DNA of 64,000 nucleotides from Streptomyces tauricus. Its GTDB lineage: Bacteria > Actinomycetota > Actinomycetes > Streptomycetales > Streptomycetaceae. Each line of letters opens with the position of its first letter. Positions within the stretch are counted from its first letter, which is position 1. Below, one piece after another: positions 9,006-17,140 of this stretch. A program made the translations under genes and the position numbers. The notes under the pieces are model-generated. The model saw only the letters and a program-made list of their open reading frames with translations, was not told the DNA's origin and searched no databases. The stretch lies in the NCBI RefSeq assembly GCF_014650955.1, contig NZ_BMVY01000024.1:1-64000 (forward strand). Direction: 5' to 3'.

Positions 9006-9092
9006 ACTGGTAGCCCTGAACAGATCCCCACCCGCGTGCAGGCGATCCGACTGCTCAGAGGGCCTTTGCCTTGTAGGGGTCACACAAAGGAC

Positions 9093-11444
9093 TCAGCTGA
9101 GAGTCACCTCACACTCCAGCGATCCGCATACCTTCCCTGGAGTGACGCGCAGCCTCAGCCGGCGTCCGGTGGCCAGTACCTCGACCCCTGGATCCGCGCG
9201 CACGACTCCGCGCACGGGCCGGTCCCAGGTCACCTCGAGCGTCTCCCCCGTACGCGGGGGCTCGCTCATGCAGAGGGTCGCGGTCCGGCCCCGGCGGCGT
9301 ACGAGCACGCTCGCGGGGGCGGAGACGGTGAGCGGACCGGCCGTTCCCGGCTGCCAGAAGTTCGCCGCGAGCAGCCCCAGCGCCGGTACGGACACCGCCT
9401 GGCGGCCGGAGTCGTTGGCGAGGACCGACAGCCGGTGCCGGTCGGCGGCGCGGGCGGCGACCGTACGGCGTGAGGCCCCGGGCAGTACGACGTACGCGTA
9501 CGTGGCGTCCACCGGGTCCGTGCCGTGGTCGAGCCACAGCGTCTGCCAGCGCCGGGTACGGCGTTCGGTGGTGCTGGTGGTGTTGATGTCGGACCAGGCG
9601 CCGGTGCGGTCCTCGCGGAGGGTGCGCAGCTCGGCCCCGTCCAGGACGACCCAGCCTCCGTGGCCCTCCAGGTGCGCCCAGCCCGGACCGCGTACGAACC
9701 GCTGGGCGCCGCCCTCCCCCAGGTTCCTGTTGTCGACGACCGTCTCGACCGGGACGCCGTCCGTGGCGGTGATCCCCGCGCCGAGGCAGACGATCGCGTC
9801 GTCGAGGCAGAACCACGACTTGCGGGCCCGGAGGGTCGAGCCGAGTCCCGGCAGGTGCTGCCCGACCGCCGCGAACTCCCCGTCCGTCGTGCCGCCGACC
9901 CAGCGCGCCGCGGGCTTGGGCTCGCCCCACTCGCCGCCCGCCCGGTCGGCGAGCCGCTTGGTGGACACGGTCGTCCCGGGGAGCCGGTACCAGTCGACGG
10001 TCGGCCAGTACCAGTCCGTGTACTGGTCGGAACGGGTCCCGTCGGCCCACCAATAGAGCATCCCGGCGCCCGTGTGCCAGCCGCGCGGGTTCTCGCCGTT
10101 GCCGCACTCGTAGTACGCGATCCGCTCGCTCGCCATGGAGATGTTCGCGGTGAAGCCGGGACCGGAATTTCTCTTGGTGCCGGAGCCTCGGTGGACCGCC
10201 CTGTCCATGGCGGCGAAGAGGTGGTGACCGGCCGGTTCGGGGGCGGCCGGGAGGGCCGAGTCGGCGACGGCGTGCAGACGGGCCAGATCGGCCACCCCGA
10301 ACTGCCGGGCCGTCAGGATCGGGGTGACGGTGTCCCGCTCGATCCAGCCCTTGATCCGTGCCTGCCAGCGTTCGCGTTCCGCCGCGCTCGCGCCCTGGGC
10401 GAGGAGCGTGATCGCGGCGATCAGCGCCTGCCCGTGGAAGTGGTCGCTGCGCATGACCTGCCGGTCGTCGCTCCTGAGGTAACCCCGGCTGATGGCACGC
10501 CCGTTGACGCTGTCCATCATCAGCCCGTCGTGGATCAGCGGCGCGTACGCCTTCTCCACGCTGTCGAGGATGATCTGCCGGCCGGGGTCCGTCACCTCCC
10601 ACTGCGAACCGGCCAGCAGCGCGAAGAGCCGGCCGAGCCCGTCGAGCATGACCTGCCCGTACGTTCCCGAGTACGCGACCCAGGTGTGCTGGACGAACGA
10701 CCCGTCGGCGTAGAGCCCGTCCCCCTTGGTGACGTACGGGAAGACCGGTGAGAGCGCGTCCCGGGCGAGCGCGATCTTCCCGGGGGCCCGGCCGAGGATG
10801 CCGCGCAGGGCGACGGAGCGGCACAGGTCGACGCGGTTGGCGCCGGTCGAGGTGCCCGTGTAGTCGCCGAGCATGCTGTCGGGGACGAAGTGGTCGACGG
10901 CGGCGCAGGCGGCCGCGATCCGCGCGTCCGTCAGCTCGTCGTACAGGGCGGCCACGATGTCCATGAGGAGGCGGGGGCTGCCGATCTGCCACTCCCACCA
11001 GTTGCCGTAACGGGTGGTGGAGGGGTTGTAGACGGTGGCGGAGAGGTGGTCGAGCCCGCGCAGAATGTCCGCGAGCAGGCCCGCGTCGCCGGTGGACCCG
11101 GTGCCCTCCTGTACGTACGCCTGCGTCATCGTCCACAGCCTGCTGTAGCTCTGGGTGATCCCGGCGGGCGGATCGTACGGGTAACCGGGCCAGAGGGAAC
11201 CGGCCGCCGGGGCCATGGTCGCCCGAAAGCCGCGGGCCAGTTCACCGGTCTCGGCGAGCCGGGACGCGTACGGCTCGGCCACCGGGTCGTAGCCCGCGCC
11301 GAGGGCGATCTCCAGCCAGCGGCGGCGGAGCGTGTCGTACGGGTCGTCGGCGGCGTACGCGGGAGCGGGGAGGGCGGTCGCGAGGAGCGGGGCGCTCGAT
11401 GTGAGCGCCGCCGCCAGCAGGAACGTACGGCGGTCGGGAGTCAT
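9093..11444 (-). CDS. Secreted polysaccharide lyase family 8 (hyaluronate/chondroitin/xanthan lyase type)
   Basis: Exported lyase of 783 residues that would cleave uronic-acid-containing polysaccharide by beta-elimination. The N-terminus RRTFLLAAALTSSAPLLATA is a Tat-type signal with cleavage near AYA-AD. The alpha/alpha toroid carries the PL8 catalytic set: Asn148 in GNWWEWQIGSP, His253 and Tyr262 in VQHTWVAYSGTYGQ. The C-terminal half is the beta-sandwich region (FTANISMASERIAYYECGNGEN, WCLDD-like segments, terminal beta domain). The substrate among hyaluronan, chondroitin and xanthan cannot be decided from motifs. It lies 34 bp after a small secreted protein gene on the same strand, so they may share a transcript. 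Confidence 0.92.
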   Translation of the reverse strand: MTPDRRTFLLAAALTSSAPLLATALPAPAYAADDPYDTLRRRWLEIALGAGYDPVAEPYASRLAETGELARGFRATMAPAAGSLWPGYPYDPPAGITQSYSRLWTMTQAYVQEGTGSTGDAGLLADILRGLDHLSATVYNPSTTRYGNWWEWQIGSPRLLMDIVAALYDELTDARIAAACAAVDHFVPDSMLGDYTGTSTGANRVDLCRSVALRGILGRAPGKIALARDALSPVFPYVTKGDGLYADGSFVQHTWVAYSGTYGQVMLDGLGRLFALLAGSQWEVTDPGRQIILDSVEKAYAPLIHDGLMMDSVNGRAISRGYLRSDDRQVMRSDHFHGQALIAAITLLAQGASAAERERWQARIKGWIERDTVTPILTARQFGVADLARLHAVADSALPAAPEPAGHHLFAAMDRAVHRGSGTKRNSGPGFTANISMASERIAYYECGNGENPRGWHTGAGMLYWWADGTRSDQYTDWYWPTVDWYRLPGTTVSTKRLADRAGGEWGEPKPAARWVGGTTDGEFAAVGQHLPGLGSTLRARKSWFCLDDAIVCLGAGITATDGVPVETVVDNRNLGEGGAQRFVRGPGWAHLEGHGGWVVLDGAELRTLREDRTGAWSDINTTSTTERRTRRWQTLWLDHGTDPVDATYAYVVLPGASRRTVAARAADRHRLSVLANDSGRQAVSVPALGLLAANFWQPGTAGPLTVSAPASVLVRRRGRTATLCMSEPPRTGETLEVTWDRPVRGVVRADPGVEVLATGRRLRLRVTPGKVCGSLECEVTLS

Positions 11445-11478
11445 CTCCTGGGGCTCCTATGTGTCTCCTGTGCGCCTC

Positions 11479-11994
11479 CTAGCAGCCGCCGCAGTTGTAG
11501 TAGAGGACGTCCCAGTGGTTGCCCTCGTCCGCGTAGATGTTTCCCGAGCCCGACTTGTACTGGAGGGCTCCGTCGCCGCGCGGGCCGATGTAGGTGAACG
11601 TGTTCTTGATGTAGTTCGTGACGCAGGTGCTCTTGGCGTAGTCGAGCTTGTAGCCGTTCCAGTGGGAGTACGTGCCGCTCGCGTGGCCCGTCTCGGTGCC
11701 GCCGGTGATGTTGAGGGCGCAGCCGGTGGCGCTCTTCAGGGTCTGGGCGCCCTGGGCGGTGGCGAGGTTGAGCTGCGTGAAGGACGTACAGGTGGGGGTG
11801 TTGCGGTCCGAGCAGCCGCCGGAGGAGGACCAGGTGATGCCGGAGCCGCTGAACATCGAGGTCGCGGTGGCGTGGCTGATCTTCGTGACGGCGACGGCGT
11901 CGGGAGCGGCGGTCGCCCCCGAGGCGCCGCCGAGCACGACGGCTGCCGGGGCGGCGAAGAGGGTGAGGGCGGTCAGGGCGGAGCGGAGCTTCAT
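11479..11994 (-). CDS. Small secreted M15/LAS-peptidase-like protein
   Basis: Protein of 171 residues with a clear Sec signal (MKLRSALTALTLFAAPAAVVLGG, cleavage near ATA-AP). The mature part holds GHASGTYSHWNGYKLDY and, at the end, NHWDVLYYNCGGC. The His-x6-Asp spacing plus a later HWDV resembles the zinc ligands of LAS/M15 D-Ala-D-Ala peptidases. Several Cys residues suggest disulfides. Peptidase activity is an inference; a structural role is possible. ATG 11994 has AGGAAAGG about 8 nt upstream. The neighbouring lyase suggests joint secretion during polysaccharide or wall breakdown. Confidence 0.75.
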   Translation of the reverse strand: MKLRSALTALTLFAAPAAVVLGGASGATAAPDAVAVTKISHATATSMFSGSGITWSSSGGCSDRNTPTCTSFTQLNLATAQGAQTLKSATGCALNITGGTETGHASGTYSHWNGYKLDYAKSTCVTNYIKNTFTYIGPRGDGALQYKSGSGNIYADEGNHWDVLYYNCGGC

Positions 11995-12168
11995 ACGGAA
12001 CCTTTCCTGCGGGTGACCGTGCCGGCTGCGGAAGTTGGGGCGGTGGTGCGGGTGAGGCAAGGCGATGGTGCCCGAGGTCTACACGTGTCCACCAGGGGGT
12101 CGGCGGACCGCCTTAGGAGTAGACCAATGGCAACCGGGTGTAATCGGGGCAACACACCCCGACCACAG

Positions 12169-12197
12169 TTGAAACCCGTAGGGAATAGGTCTATGGT
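12169..12197 (+). promoter_or_regulatory. Candidate sigma-70-type promoter of the YceI gene
   Basis: TTGAAA at 12169-12174 and TATGGT at 12192-12197 are separated by 17 bp, a good match to the vegetative promoter pattern. Transcription would begin near 12204, about 58 bp before the YceI start. Confidence 0.5.
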
Positions 12198-12204
12198 CGC
12201 CCTA

Positions 12205-12218
12205 GTTGAACATTAAAC
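12205..12218. promoter_or_regulatory. Inverted repeat at the predicted YceI transcription start
   Basis: GTTGAACATTAAAC is an imperfect palindrome (GTTGAA with TTAAAC, one mismatch) in otherwise GC-rich DNA. It sits at the predicted +1 position, where a repressor, perhaps MarR-like, could block transcription. No regulator gene is adjacent. Confidence 0.4.
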
Positions 12219-12261
12219 AGCTTCGGCACAGGGCCGTAGCTCGTCCCCCAAGGAGCCAGTC

Positions 12262-12870
12262 ATGGGAATCTTCGGCCGCAAGGACACCGACACCGCAACC
12301 GCCACGCCCGGCGTCGTGAGCCCCGACCTCGCCGCGCTGACCGGCGACTACACGATCGACCCGGCCCACTCGACGATCGGCTTCGTGGCGCGCCACGCCA
12401 TGGTCACGAACGTCAAGGGCGGTTTCCAGGACTTCACCGGCGGCCTGCACCTCGACGGGTCCGACCCGTCGCTGTCGACGGCGACCATCGACGTCAAGAT
12501 GGACAGCATCAGCACGGGCTCCGACGACCGTGACGGTCACCTGAAGAGCGCGGACTTCTTCAAGACGGAGGAGTTCCCCACGATGACCTTCCGGTCCACC
12601 GCGGCCCAGGCGCTCGGCGGCGACGACTACCGCATCACCGGTGACCTGACGATCCTCGGCACCACCAAGCCGCTCTCCATCGACCTGGAGTTCAACGGCG
12701 CGGCGAAGGACCCGTTCGGCAACGAGCGCGTCGGCTTCGAGGGCAAGGCCGAGATCCTGCGCTCCGACTGGGGCCTCACCTGGAACGCGGCGCTCGAGAC
12801 CGGTGGCGTGCTCGTCTCCGACAAGATCAAGCTGACCTTCGACATCTCGGCGATCAAGAACGCCGCCTGA
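12262..12870 (+). CDS. YceI-family lipocalin-like protein
   Basis: YceI domain protein of 202 residues. These beta-barrel proteins bind long isoprenoid or amphipathic ligands. Conserved features are YTIDPAHSTIGFVARHAMVTNVKGGFQDFTG, the DRDGHLKSADFF loop, PTMTFRST, and the ending NERVGFEGKAEILRSDWGLTWN. There is no export signal: the first 25 residues are polar and low-complexity, so the protein is probably cytoplasmic, as in other actinobacterial members. AAGGAG lies at a normal distance from the ATG. It is a single-gene unit. Confidence 0.92.
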   Translation: MGIFGRKDTDTATATPGVVSPDLAALTGDYTIDPAHSTIGFVARHAMVTNVKGGFQDFTGGLHLDGSDPSLSTATIDVKMDSISTGSDDRDGHLKSADFFKTEEFPTMTFRSTAAQALGGDDYRITGDLTILGTTKPLSIDLEFNGAAKDPFGNERVGFEGKAEILRSDWGLTWNAALETGGVLVSDKIKLTFDISAIKNAA

Positions 12871-12902
12871 TCCGTTCCTGATCCGCCCCGTCTGTCGAGC
12901 GC

Positions 12903-12938
12903 GCCCGTCCTCCGGCTCCCTGTGAGCGGAAGGCGGGC
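12903..12938 (+). terminator. Probable terminator after the YceI gene
   Basis: GCCCGTCCTCCG (12903-12914) pairs with CGGAAGGCGGGC (12927-12938), 10 of 12 positions matching, beginning 33 bp after the stop codon. There is no clear T run. Confidence 0.45.
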
Positions 12939-13002
12939 ACTCGGCTGTGCGGGGCGTGCGGCGCGCGTGCGGACGTGGGGCGCGCGGTGCGCGTGCGGAG
13001 TA

Positions 13003-13070
13003 CGGTGCGCGTGCGGCCGTGCGGAGTGCGGTGCGCGGTGCGCGTGCGGCCGTGCGGAGTGCGGTGCGCG
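13003..13070. repeat. 33-bp tandem repeat in GTGCG-rich intergenic DNA
   Basis: Positions 13003-13037 and 13036-13070 are identical 35-bp strings with a 33-bp period. They lie in a wider tract of GTGCGC and GTGCGG units from about 12945 to 13085. The tract separates the YceI and YdeI-like genes and has no recognisable coding content. Confidence 0.75.
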
Positions 13071-13121
13071 TACGGGCCGTCCTGTGCGTCAGGGCCGGAC
13101 GGCCGCCCGCACGCTTCGGCG

Positions 13122-13712
13122 TCACCGCGCCGGCTGCCCCGACTCCAGCGCGGTGACGGCCTTCCGCAGCCGCGCGGCCCGCACCTCGGGGGTCCTCGCC
13201 TTCAGCAGGCCCAGGACCACCAGGTACCGGTCCGTCTTCCCGAGTCCGTCGAAGAAGGCTTTCGCGCGCGGGTTGCGGGCCAGTTCGGCGGCCAGGTCGT
13301 CCGGGACGGTGGCGTCGCGCTGTGACGCGTACGCGGCCTCCCACCGGCCGTCCGCCTCGGCGGCGGCGACCTCCGCGAGACCGCGGGGCCGCATGCGGCC
13401 CGCCGCTGTCAGGGCTTCGACCTTGCGGACGTTGACCATCGACCAGAGGCTGTCCCGCCTGCGCGGGGTGTACTTCTGGAGGTAGTACGACGCGTCGAGG
13501 CCCCGCCGCTGACCGTCGATCCAGCCGTGGCAGAGAGCGACGTCGAGCGCCTCCGCGATCGTGACCGACGGCAGCCCGGACCCCTTCTTGGCAATCTTCA
13601 GCCACACCCCACCGGCCGGCTCCTCAAGCCCGTCCATCCACGCGTCCAACTGCGCGGCGTCCGTGAAGGCCTTGACCTCCACGCCCCCGAGCGCTTCACG
13701 AGTGTTATCCAT
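13122..13712 (-). CDS. YdeI/OmpD-associated family protein
   Basis: Protein of 196 residues in the YdeI/OmpD-associated (bacteriocin-protection-like) family. Family hallmarks are VWLKIAKKGSGLPSVT, EALDVALCHGWIDGQ, SYYLQKYTPRR and WSMVNVRKVEALTAAGRM, then the helical C-terminal half with NPRAKAFFDGL. The biochemical role is unknown. It is a lone minus-strand gene with ATG 13712; the region upstream carries a dispersed repeat copy. Confidence 0.88.
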   Translation of the reverse strand: MDNTREALGGVEVKAFTDAAQLDAWMDGLEEPAGGVWLKIAKKGSGLPSVTIAEALDVALCHGWIDGQRRGLDASYYLQKYTPRRRDSLWSMVNVRKVEALTAAGRMRPRGLAEVAAAEADGRWEAAYASQRDATVPDDLAAELARNPRAKAFFDGLGKTDRYLVVLGLLKARTPEVRAARLRKAVTALESGQPAR

Positions 13713-13778
13713 GCGGCCACGCTAGAAGGCAATGAGGCCAGATACGGTCCTAACCATTCCGAGCCAAGCCCCACCCCC

Positions 13779-13800
13779 TAGGGGCGCGGGGAACTGCGCA
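13779..13800. repeat. Dispersed repeat family A copy
   Basis: Contains the full core GGGGCGCGGGGAACTGCGC, followed at 13803-13835 by a family B-like stretch (GGGGGCGCAGCCC and CATGCAGT). The same pairing of A and B units occurs near 30.8 kb and 62.4 kb. Confidence 0.8.
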
Positions 13801-13846
13801 CCGGGGGCCAGGGGGCGCAGCCCTCATGCAGTAAAGGCAAGCCGAG

Positions 13847-14082
13847 ACCCCTGAGGGCCCGGAGCCTGAAGGCCGGGGAACCCGGGTCCGCGAGCCCGGG
13901 GCCGGGGCCGGGCGAAGCCGGGGCCGGGGCCAGGAGCCGGGGCCGGGGCCGGTACCGGGCGAAGCCGAGCCGGTGCCGGGTCGGTGCTGAAGCCGGTGCC
14001 GAGGTCGGGGCCGCGCCGGAGCTGGGCCGGGGCCGGGAAGCGGCCGGGGCCGGGGCCGGGAGCGGCGCCGATATCCCGGTGC
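13847..14082. repeat. GGGGCC-rich low-complexity tract
   Basis: About 235 bp of imperfect GGGGCC/GCCGGG units between the YdeI-like gene and the acetyltransferase-like gene. Many runs of four G residues give G-quadruplex potential on the + strand. I see no gene in it. Confidence 0.7.
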
Positions 14083-14114
14083 GGCCGCGGCGGCGCGCGC
14101 GCTAGCCTGCGCGC

Positions 14115-14621
14115 ATGATCTGGCTTCCTCCGGACTTCGTCCACCCCCTACGCGTCGGCGTGCCCGGAGGGGACCACCTTCGCCCGATCACCGGTGAGGA
14201 CGCCGCGATCGACTACCCGGCGGTGATGGGGTCCCGCGAGCGGCTGTGGTCGATCTTCGGGGAGGCCTGGGGCTGGCCCGCCGCCACGATCACGTACGAG
14301 GCCAACAAGGCGGACCTGGAACGGCACGCGGCCGAGATCGAGGCGCACGAGTCCTTCAACTACGTGCTGTTCGACGAGGCGGAGACCACCGAGTACGGGT
14401 GCGTGTACATCGACCCGCCGGAGAAGGCCGGCGCCGACGCCGAGATCTCCTGGTGGGTCGTCGACGAGCAGGTGGGGACCCCGCTGGAGCGCGACCTCGA
14501 CGCGTTCGTACCGCGCTGGATCGCCGAGGCGTGGCCCTTCGAGCGGCCGCGGTTCATCGGGCGGGATCTGTCGTGGAAGGAGTGGCTGGCCCTGCCGGAC
14601 CGGACTCCGCCGACCGAATAG
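14115..14621 (+). CDS. GNAT-like N-acetyltransferase
   Basis: Protein of 168 residues resembling GCN5-type acetyltransferases. It begins LPPDFVHPLRVGVPGGDHLRPITGEDAAIDYPAVMGS and has the central strand pair FNYVLFDEAETTEYGCVYIDPP and AEISWWVVDEQ, which fit strands beta-4 and beta-5 of the fold. The acetyl-CoA loop (Q/RxxGxG/A) is not obvious, so activity is uncertain. ATG 14115 follows immediately after the GGGGCC-rich tract. It is unlinked to its neighbours by strand or spacing. Confidence 0.7.
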   Translation: MIWLPPDFVHPLRVGVPGGDHLRPITGEDAAIDYPAVMGSRERLWSIFGEAWGWPAATITYEANKADLERHAAEIEAHESFNYVLFDEAETTEYGCVYIDPPEKAGADAEISWWVVDEQVGTPLERDLDAFVPRWIAEAWPFERPRFIGRDLSWKEWLALPDRTPPTE

Positions 14622-14641
14622 GAACGGCTGGATTCAGCCCC

Positions 14642-14671
14642 TTGTGGCCGCGCTCACAGCGTTCCCATAAT
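14642..14671 (+). promoter_or_regulatory. Candidate promoter of the trypsin-like protease gene
   Basis: TTGTGG (14642-14647) and CATAAT (14666-14671) are 18 bp apart. The predicted start near 14678 leaves a leader of about 95 nt before the protease TTG codon. Confidence 0.4.
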
Positions 14672-14773
14672 CCTTCAACAGAAATTGACCGGCACATGAC
14701 GAGAACAACGGGATTTTCTCCCGTCAGACTTGGCATGCGCCTGTCACTTCCACCCCCCACGGAAGGCATCACG

Positions 14774-15556
14774 TTGAAGAACCTCCTCAAGACGCTCAAG
14801 AGATGCGCGGTCGCGGGCGCCGCAGCCCTCGCGGTCATCAGCCTCCAGCCCCTGTCCACCGCGCAGGCCGCCCCCGCGCCCGTCGTCGGCGGAACCCGCG
14901 CCGCGCAGGGCGAGTTCCCGTTCATGGTCCGGCTCTCCATGGGCTGCGGCGGCGCGCTCTACACCCAGCAGATCGTGCTCACCGCCGCGCACTGCGTGGG
15001 CGCCACCGGCAACAACACGAGCATCACCGCCACCGCCGGTGTCGTGGACCTCCAGTCCACCTCCGGCCGGGTCCAGGTCAGGTCCACCAAGGTCTACCGG
15101 GCCCCCGGCTACAACGGCAACGGCAAGGACTGGGCGCTCATCAAGCTCGCCCAGCCCATCAACCTGCCCACGCTGCCCATCGCCACCACCACCGCGTACA
15201 ACTCCGGGACCTTCACCGTCGCCGGCTGGGGCTCGGCCACTGAGGGCGGCGCCCAGCAGCGTTACATGCTCAAGGCCAGCGTGCCGTTCATCAGCGACGC
15301 CACCTGTCGTACGTACAGCGGGTACAGCGGCCTCGTCGCGAGTGACGAGATCTGCGCCGGTTACGCCGCCGGCGGTGTGGACACCTGCCAGGGCGACTCC
15401 GGCGGCCCGATGTTCCGCAAGGACAACGCCGGTGCCTGGATCCAGGTCGGCATCGTCAGCTGGGGCATAGGCTGCGCCCGCGCGAACGCCCCCGGCGTCT
15501 ACAGCGAGGTCTCGACCTTCGCCTCGGCGATCGCCTCGGCGGCGTCGACTCTCTGA
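14774..15556 (+). CDS. Secreted trypsin-like serine protease (family S1)
   Basis: Protease of 260 residues closely resembling Streptomyces trypsin. It has a signal peptide of about 32 residues ending AQA, a short APAP propeptide and the mature start VVGGTRAAQGEFPFMVRLS. The catalytic triad is His73 (TAAHC), Asp120 (GKDWALIKL) and Ser210 (CQGDSGGP). Asp204, six residues before the serine, is the S1-pocket residue that gives cleavage after Arg/Lys. I chose the TTG at 14774 because GGAAGG ends 7 nt before it and the resulting signal peptide is of normal length; an ATG at 14735 would add a poor N-terminus. A strong hairpin follows. Confidence 0.95.
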   Translation: MKNLLKTLKRCAVAGAAALAVISLQPLSTAQAAPAPVVGGTRAAQGEFPFMVRLSMGCGGALYTQQIVLTAAHCVGATGNNTSITATAGVVDLQSTSGRVQVRSTKVYRAPGYNGNGKDWALIKLAQPINLPTLPIATTTAYNSGTFTVAGWGSATEGGAQQRYMLKASVPFISDATCRTYSGYSGLVASDEICAGYAAGGVDTCQGDSGGPMFRKDNAGAWIQVGIVSWGIGCARANAPGVYSEVSTFASAIASAASTL

Positions 15557-15597
15557 CTCACGCGGTACGCCGCACACACGCGGTACGCCGCACGACG

Positions 15598-15627
15598 CGG
15601 GCCCGGCGCTCTCCCGCGCCGGGCCCG
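15598..15627 (+). terminator. Terminator after the trypsin-like gene
   Basis: Twelve perfect pairs, CGGGCCCGGCGC with GCGCCGGGCCCG, around a 6-nt loop, 41 bp after the stop. Just before it an ACGCGGTACGCCGCAC unit is present twice in direct order (about 15561-15593). Confidence 0.75.
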
Positions 15628-15675
15628 TGGACGTACCTGTGCCGAAAACCGAAATCCCGTACCGGGGCCCCGGGG

Positions 15676-17019
15676 TCAGAAGCTGCCGCCGCCGAAGTCC
15701 CCGCCCCCGCCTCCGAAGTCCCCGCCGCCACCGCCGCCGTCGAAGCCCCCGCTGAAGTCGGTCGAGTCGAAGTCGGCGCCGGACACGTCCCCGCCCTCGT
15801 AACCGCCTCCGCCGAAGTCCCCGTAACCGGAGCCGTAGTCGGCCGCGTACGCCGGGCCCGCCATCATCGAGCCGAGCATCGTGCCGACGAGGAGGCCGGG
15901 CAGGATGCCGCCGCCGAAGTAGCCGCCCGCCCAGGGGCCGTACGCCGGGCCCGCGTCCCAGTAGGGCCGCCGTCCGTACTCCGTGTCGACCTCGCGCACG
16001 GCCGGGTCGCTGCCCTCGGCCAGCCGGACCTGGTCGGCGGCGCACACGGGTACCTCGCGGGTCGCTCCGCCCGCCGGCGTCCAGGTGGCGTCGGCGACGG
16101 ACGGGCCGTGGCGCGGGTCGAAGAAGCAGGGCGCCCGGCGCTCAGGAAGGGGCTTGCCCTCGCGGCGGGCGGCGAGCACGGCCAGCGAGAAGCGGCCGTC
16201 CTCCAGGGCCTCGGTGACTCCCCGCACGTCCTCGGGGCGGGTGGCCGCTGCCATGGAGGACTTCGCCTTGTCGTAGGCGTCGAGGGCGCGCTCGTAGTCG
16301 GCGCGCATCGCGTCGTCCGCGCCCGCCTCGGCGGGGTGGAAGTCGAGCCGGTCGAGTTCCTCGCCGAAGGCGGTGATGTCCTCGTCCACGACGACACGCA
16401 GCCGGTCGAGGGCGGCCCGCCGCTCCGCCTCCTTGCGGCGCCGGCTGCGCCGCACGAGGGCGTACGCGCCCGCGCCGCCCGCCACGACGACCGCGCCGAC
16501 CCCGATCAGTGCGCCGGTGCCGACGCCGTCGCCGTCACCCTCGCTCCAACTGCTGGGCGCGGAGCCGCCGACGTTGGCGAGGGCCAGGTCCGTGAAGTGG
16601 TCCAGCTGGCTCTTCGTGTCCTCGCCCCGGACGCTGGTCACGATGTTGCGCACGGCGGCGGCCGGCATGAGGGAGGAGTCGACCTTCGCGTCGAACCTGG
16701 TGCCGAGCCTGATCGCGTACAGGCCCGTGATGCCGGTGTCGGTGCGCAGGTTCCGGAAGAGGTTCTCCGTGGGGAAGTCGCCGGGGAGAACGGCGACGAA
16801 CACCGGCTTGTCCGCCCGCTCGATCTTCGCGGCCAGGGCTTCGGCGTCGGCTTCGGACAGCACCCGGGCCATGGACGGATCGACGTACACGGGGCTCTCG
16901 CGGAGCGCTTCCGCGACGGTCGGGACGTCCGTGGCGGCGTGGGCGCCGCCGCCCCCGACGGCCAGCGCCGCGAACGCGATCAAACAAACGGAGAGTCCTC
17001 GTGCCAGCGCGCCTTTCAT
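15676..17019 (-). CDS. TPM-domain-like membrane protein with Gly-rich tail
   Basis: Protein of about 447 residues: a signal peptide (SVCLIAFAALAVGGGGAHA), an extracytoplasmic domain with VYVDPSMARVLSEADAEALAAKIERADKPVFVAVLP that resembles the TPM_phosphatase fold, then one membrane helix (ALIGVGAVVVAGGAGAYALV) and a basic stop-transfer segment. A cytoplasmic helical part follows, ending in a long tail of FGGGGGDF-type repeats like those of other TPM proteins. The function is not established; TPM proteins are often linked to membrane stress or photosystem repair. ATG 17019 has GGAGG only 1 nt before it, so the exact start is uncertain. A hairpin separates it from the GH3 gene upstream. Confidence 0.75.
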   Translation of the reverse strand: MKGALARGLSVCLIAFAALAVGGGGAHAATDVPTVAEALRESPVYVDPSMARVLSEADAEALAAKIERADKPVFVAVLPGDFPTENLFRNLRTDTGITGLYAIRLGTRFDAKVDSSLMPAAAVRNIVTSVRGEDTKSQLDHFTDLALANVGGSAPSSWSEGDGDGVGTGALIGVGAVVVAGGAGAYALVRRSRRRKEAERRAALDRLRVVVDEDITAFGEELDRLDFHPAEAGADDAMRADYERALDAYDKAKSSMAAATRPEDVRGVTEALEDGRFSLAVLAARREGKPLPERRAPCFFDPRHGPSVADATWTPAGGATREVPVCAADQVRLAEGSDPAVREVDTEYGRRPYWDAGPAYGPWAGGYFGGGILPGLLVGTMLGSMMAGPAYAADYGSGYGDFGGGGYEGGDVSGADFDSTDFSGGFDGGGGGGDFGGGGGDFGGGSF

Positions 17020-17032
17020 ACCTCCGAACCTA

Positions 17033-17095
17033 CTCCTGCCCCGCCGTTTCCGGCGCCCCAGGCTTTCGGGGCCGCGGGAAACGGTGGGGCAGGAG
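17033..17095 (-). terminator. Large hairpin terminator after the GH3 gene
   Basis: Arms 17033-17051 and 17077-17095 match at 18 of 19 positions (CTCCTGCCCCGCCGTTTCC against its inverted partner). It starts 46 bp after the GH3 stop and ends just before the next gene's start, so it may also affect that gene's translation. Confidence 0.65.
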
Positions 17096-17140
17096 CCACC
17101 GGGCCGCGGACGCAATGTCCACGACCCGGCGGGCGGCCGG

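Noticed and set aside
7109..9013. Long + strand frame opposite accE and accB
   Set aside because: Mirror of a well-conserved carboxylase gene; composition is Val/Arg/Asp-rich without motifs.
12118..12198. DasR-like half-sites (TAGACCA and AGGTCTA)
   Set aside because: Only half-sites 70 bp apart; no full 16-bp palindrome of the known consensus.
12202..13605. Long - strand frame across YceI and the GTGCG-rich tract
   Set aside because: It reads through repeats (ARAPRTALRTAARAP) and overlaps two genuine genes on other frames.
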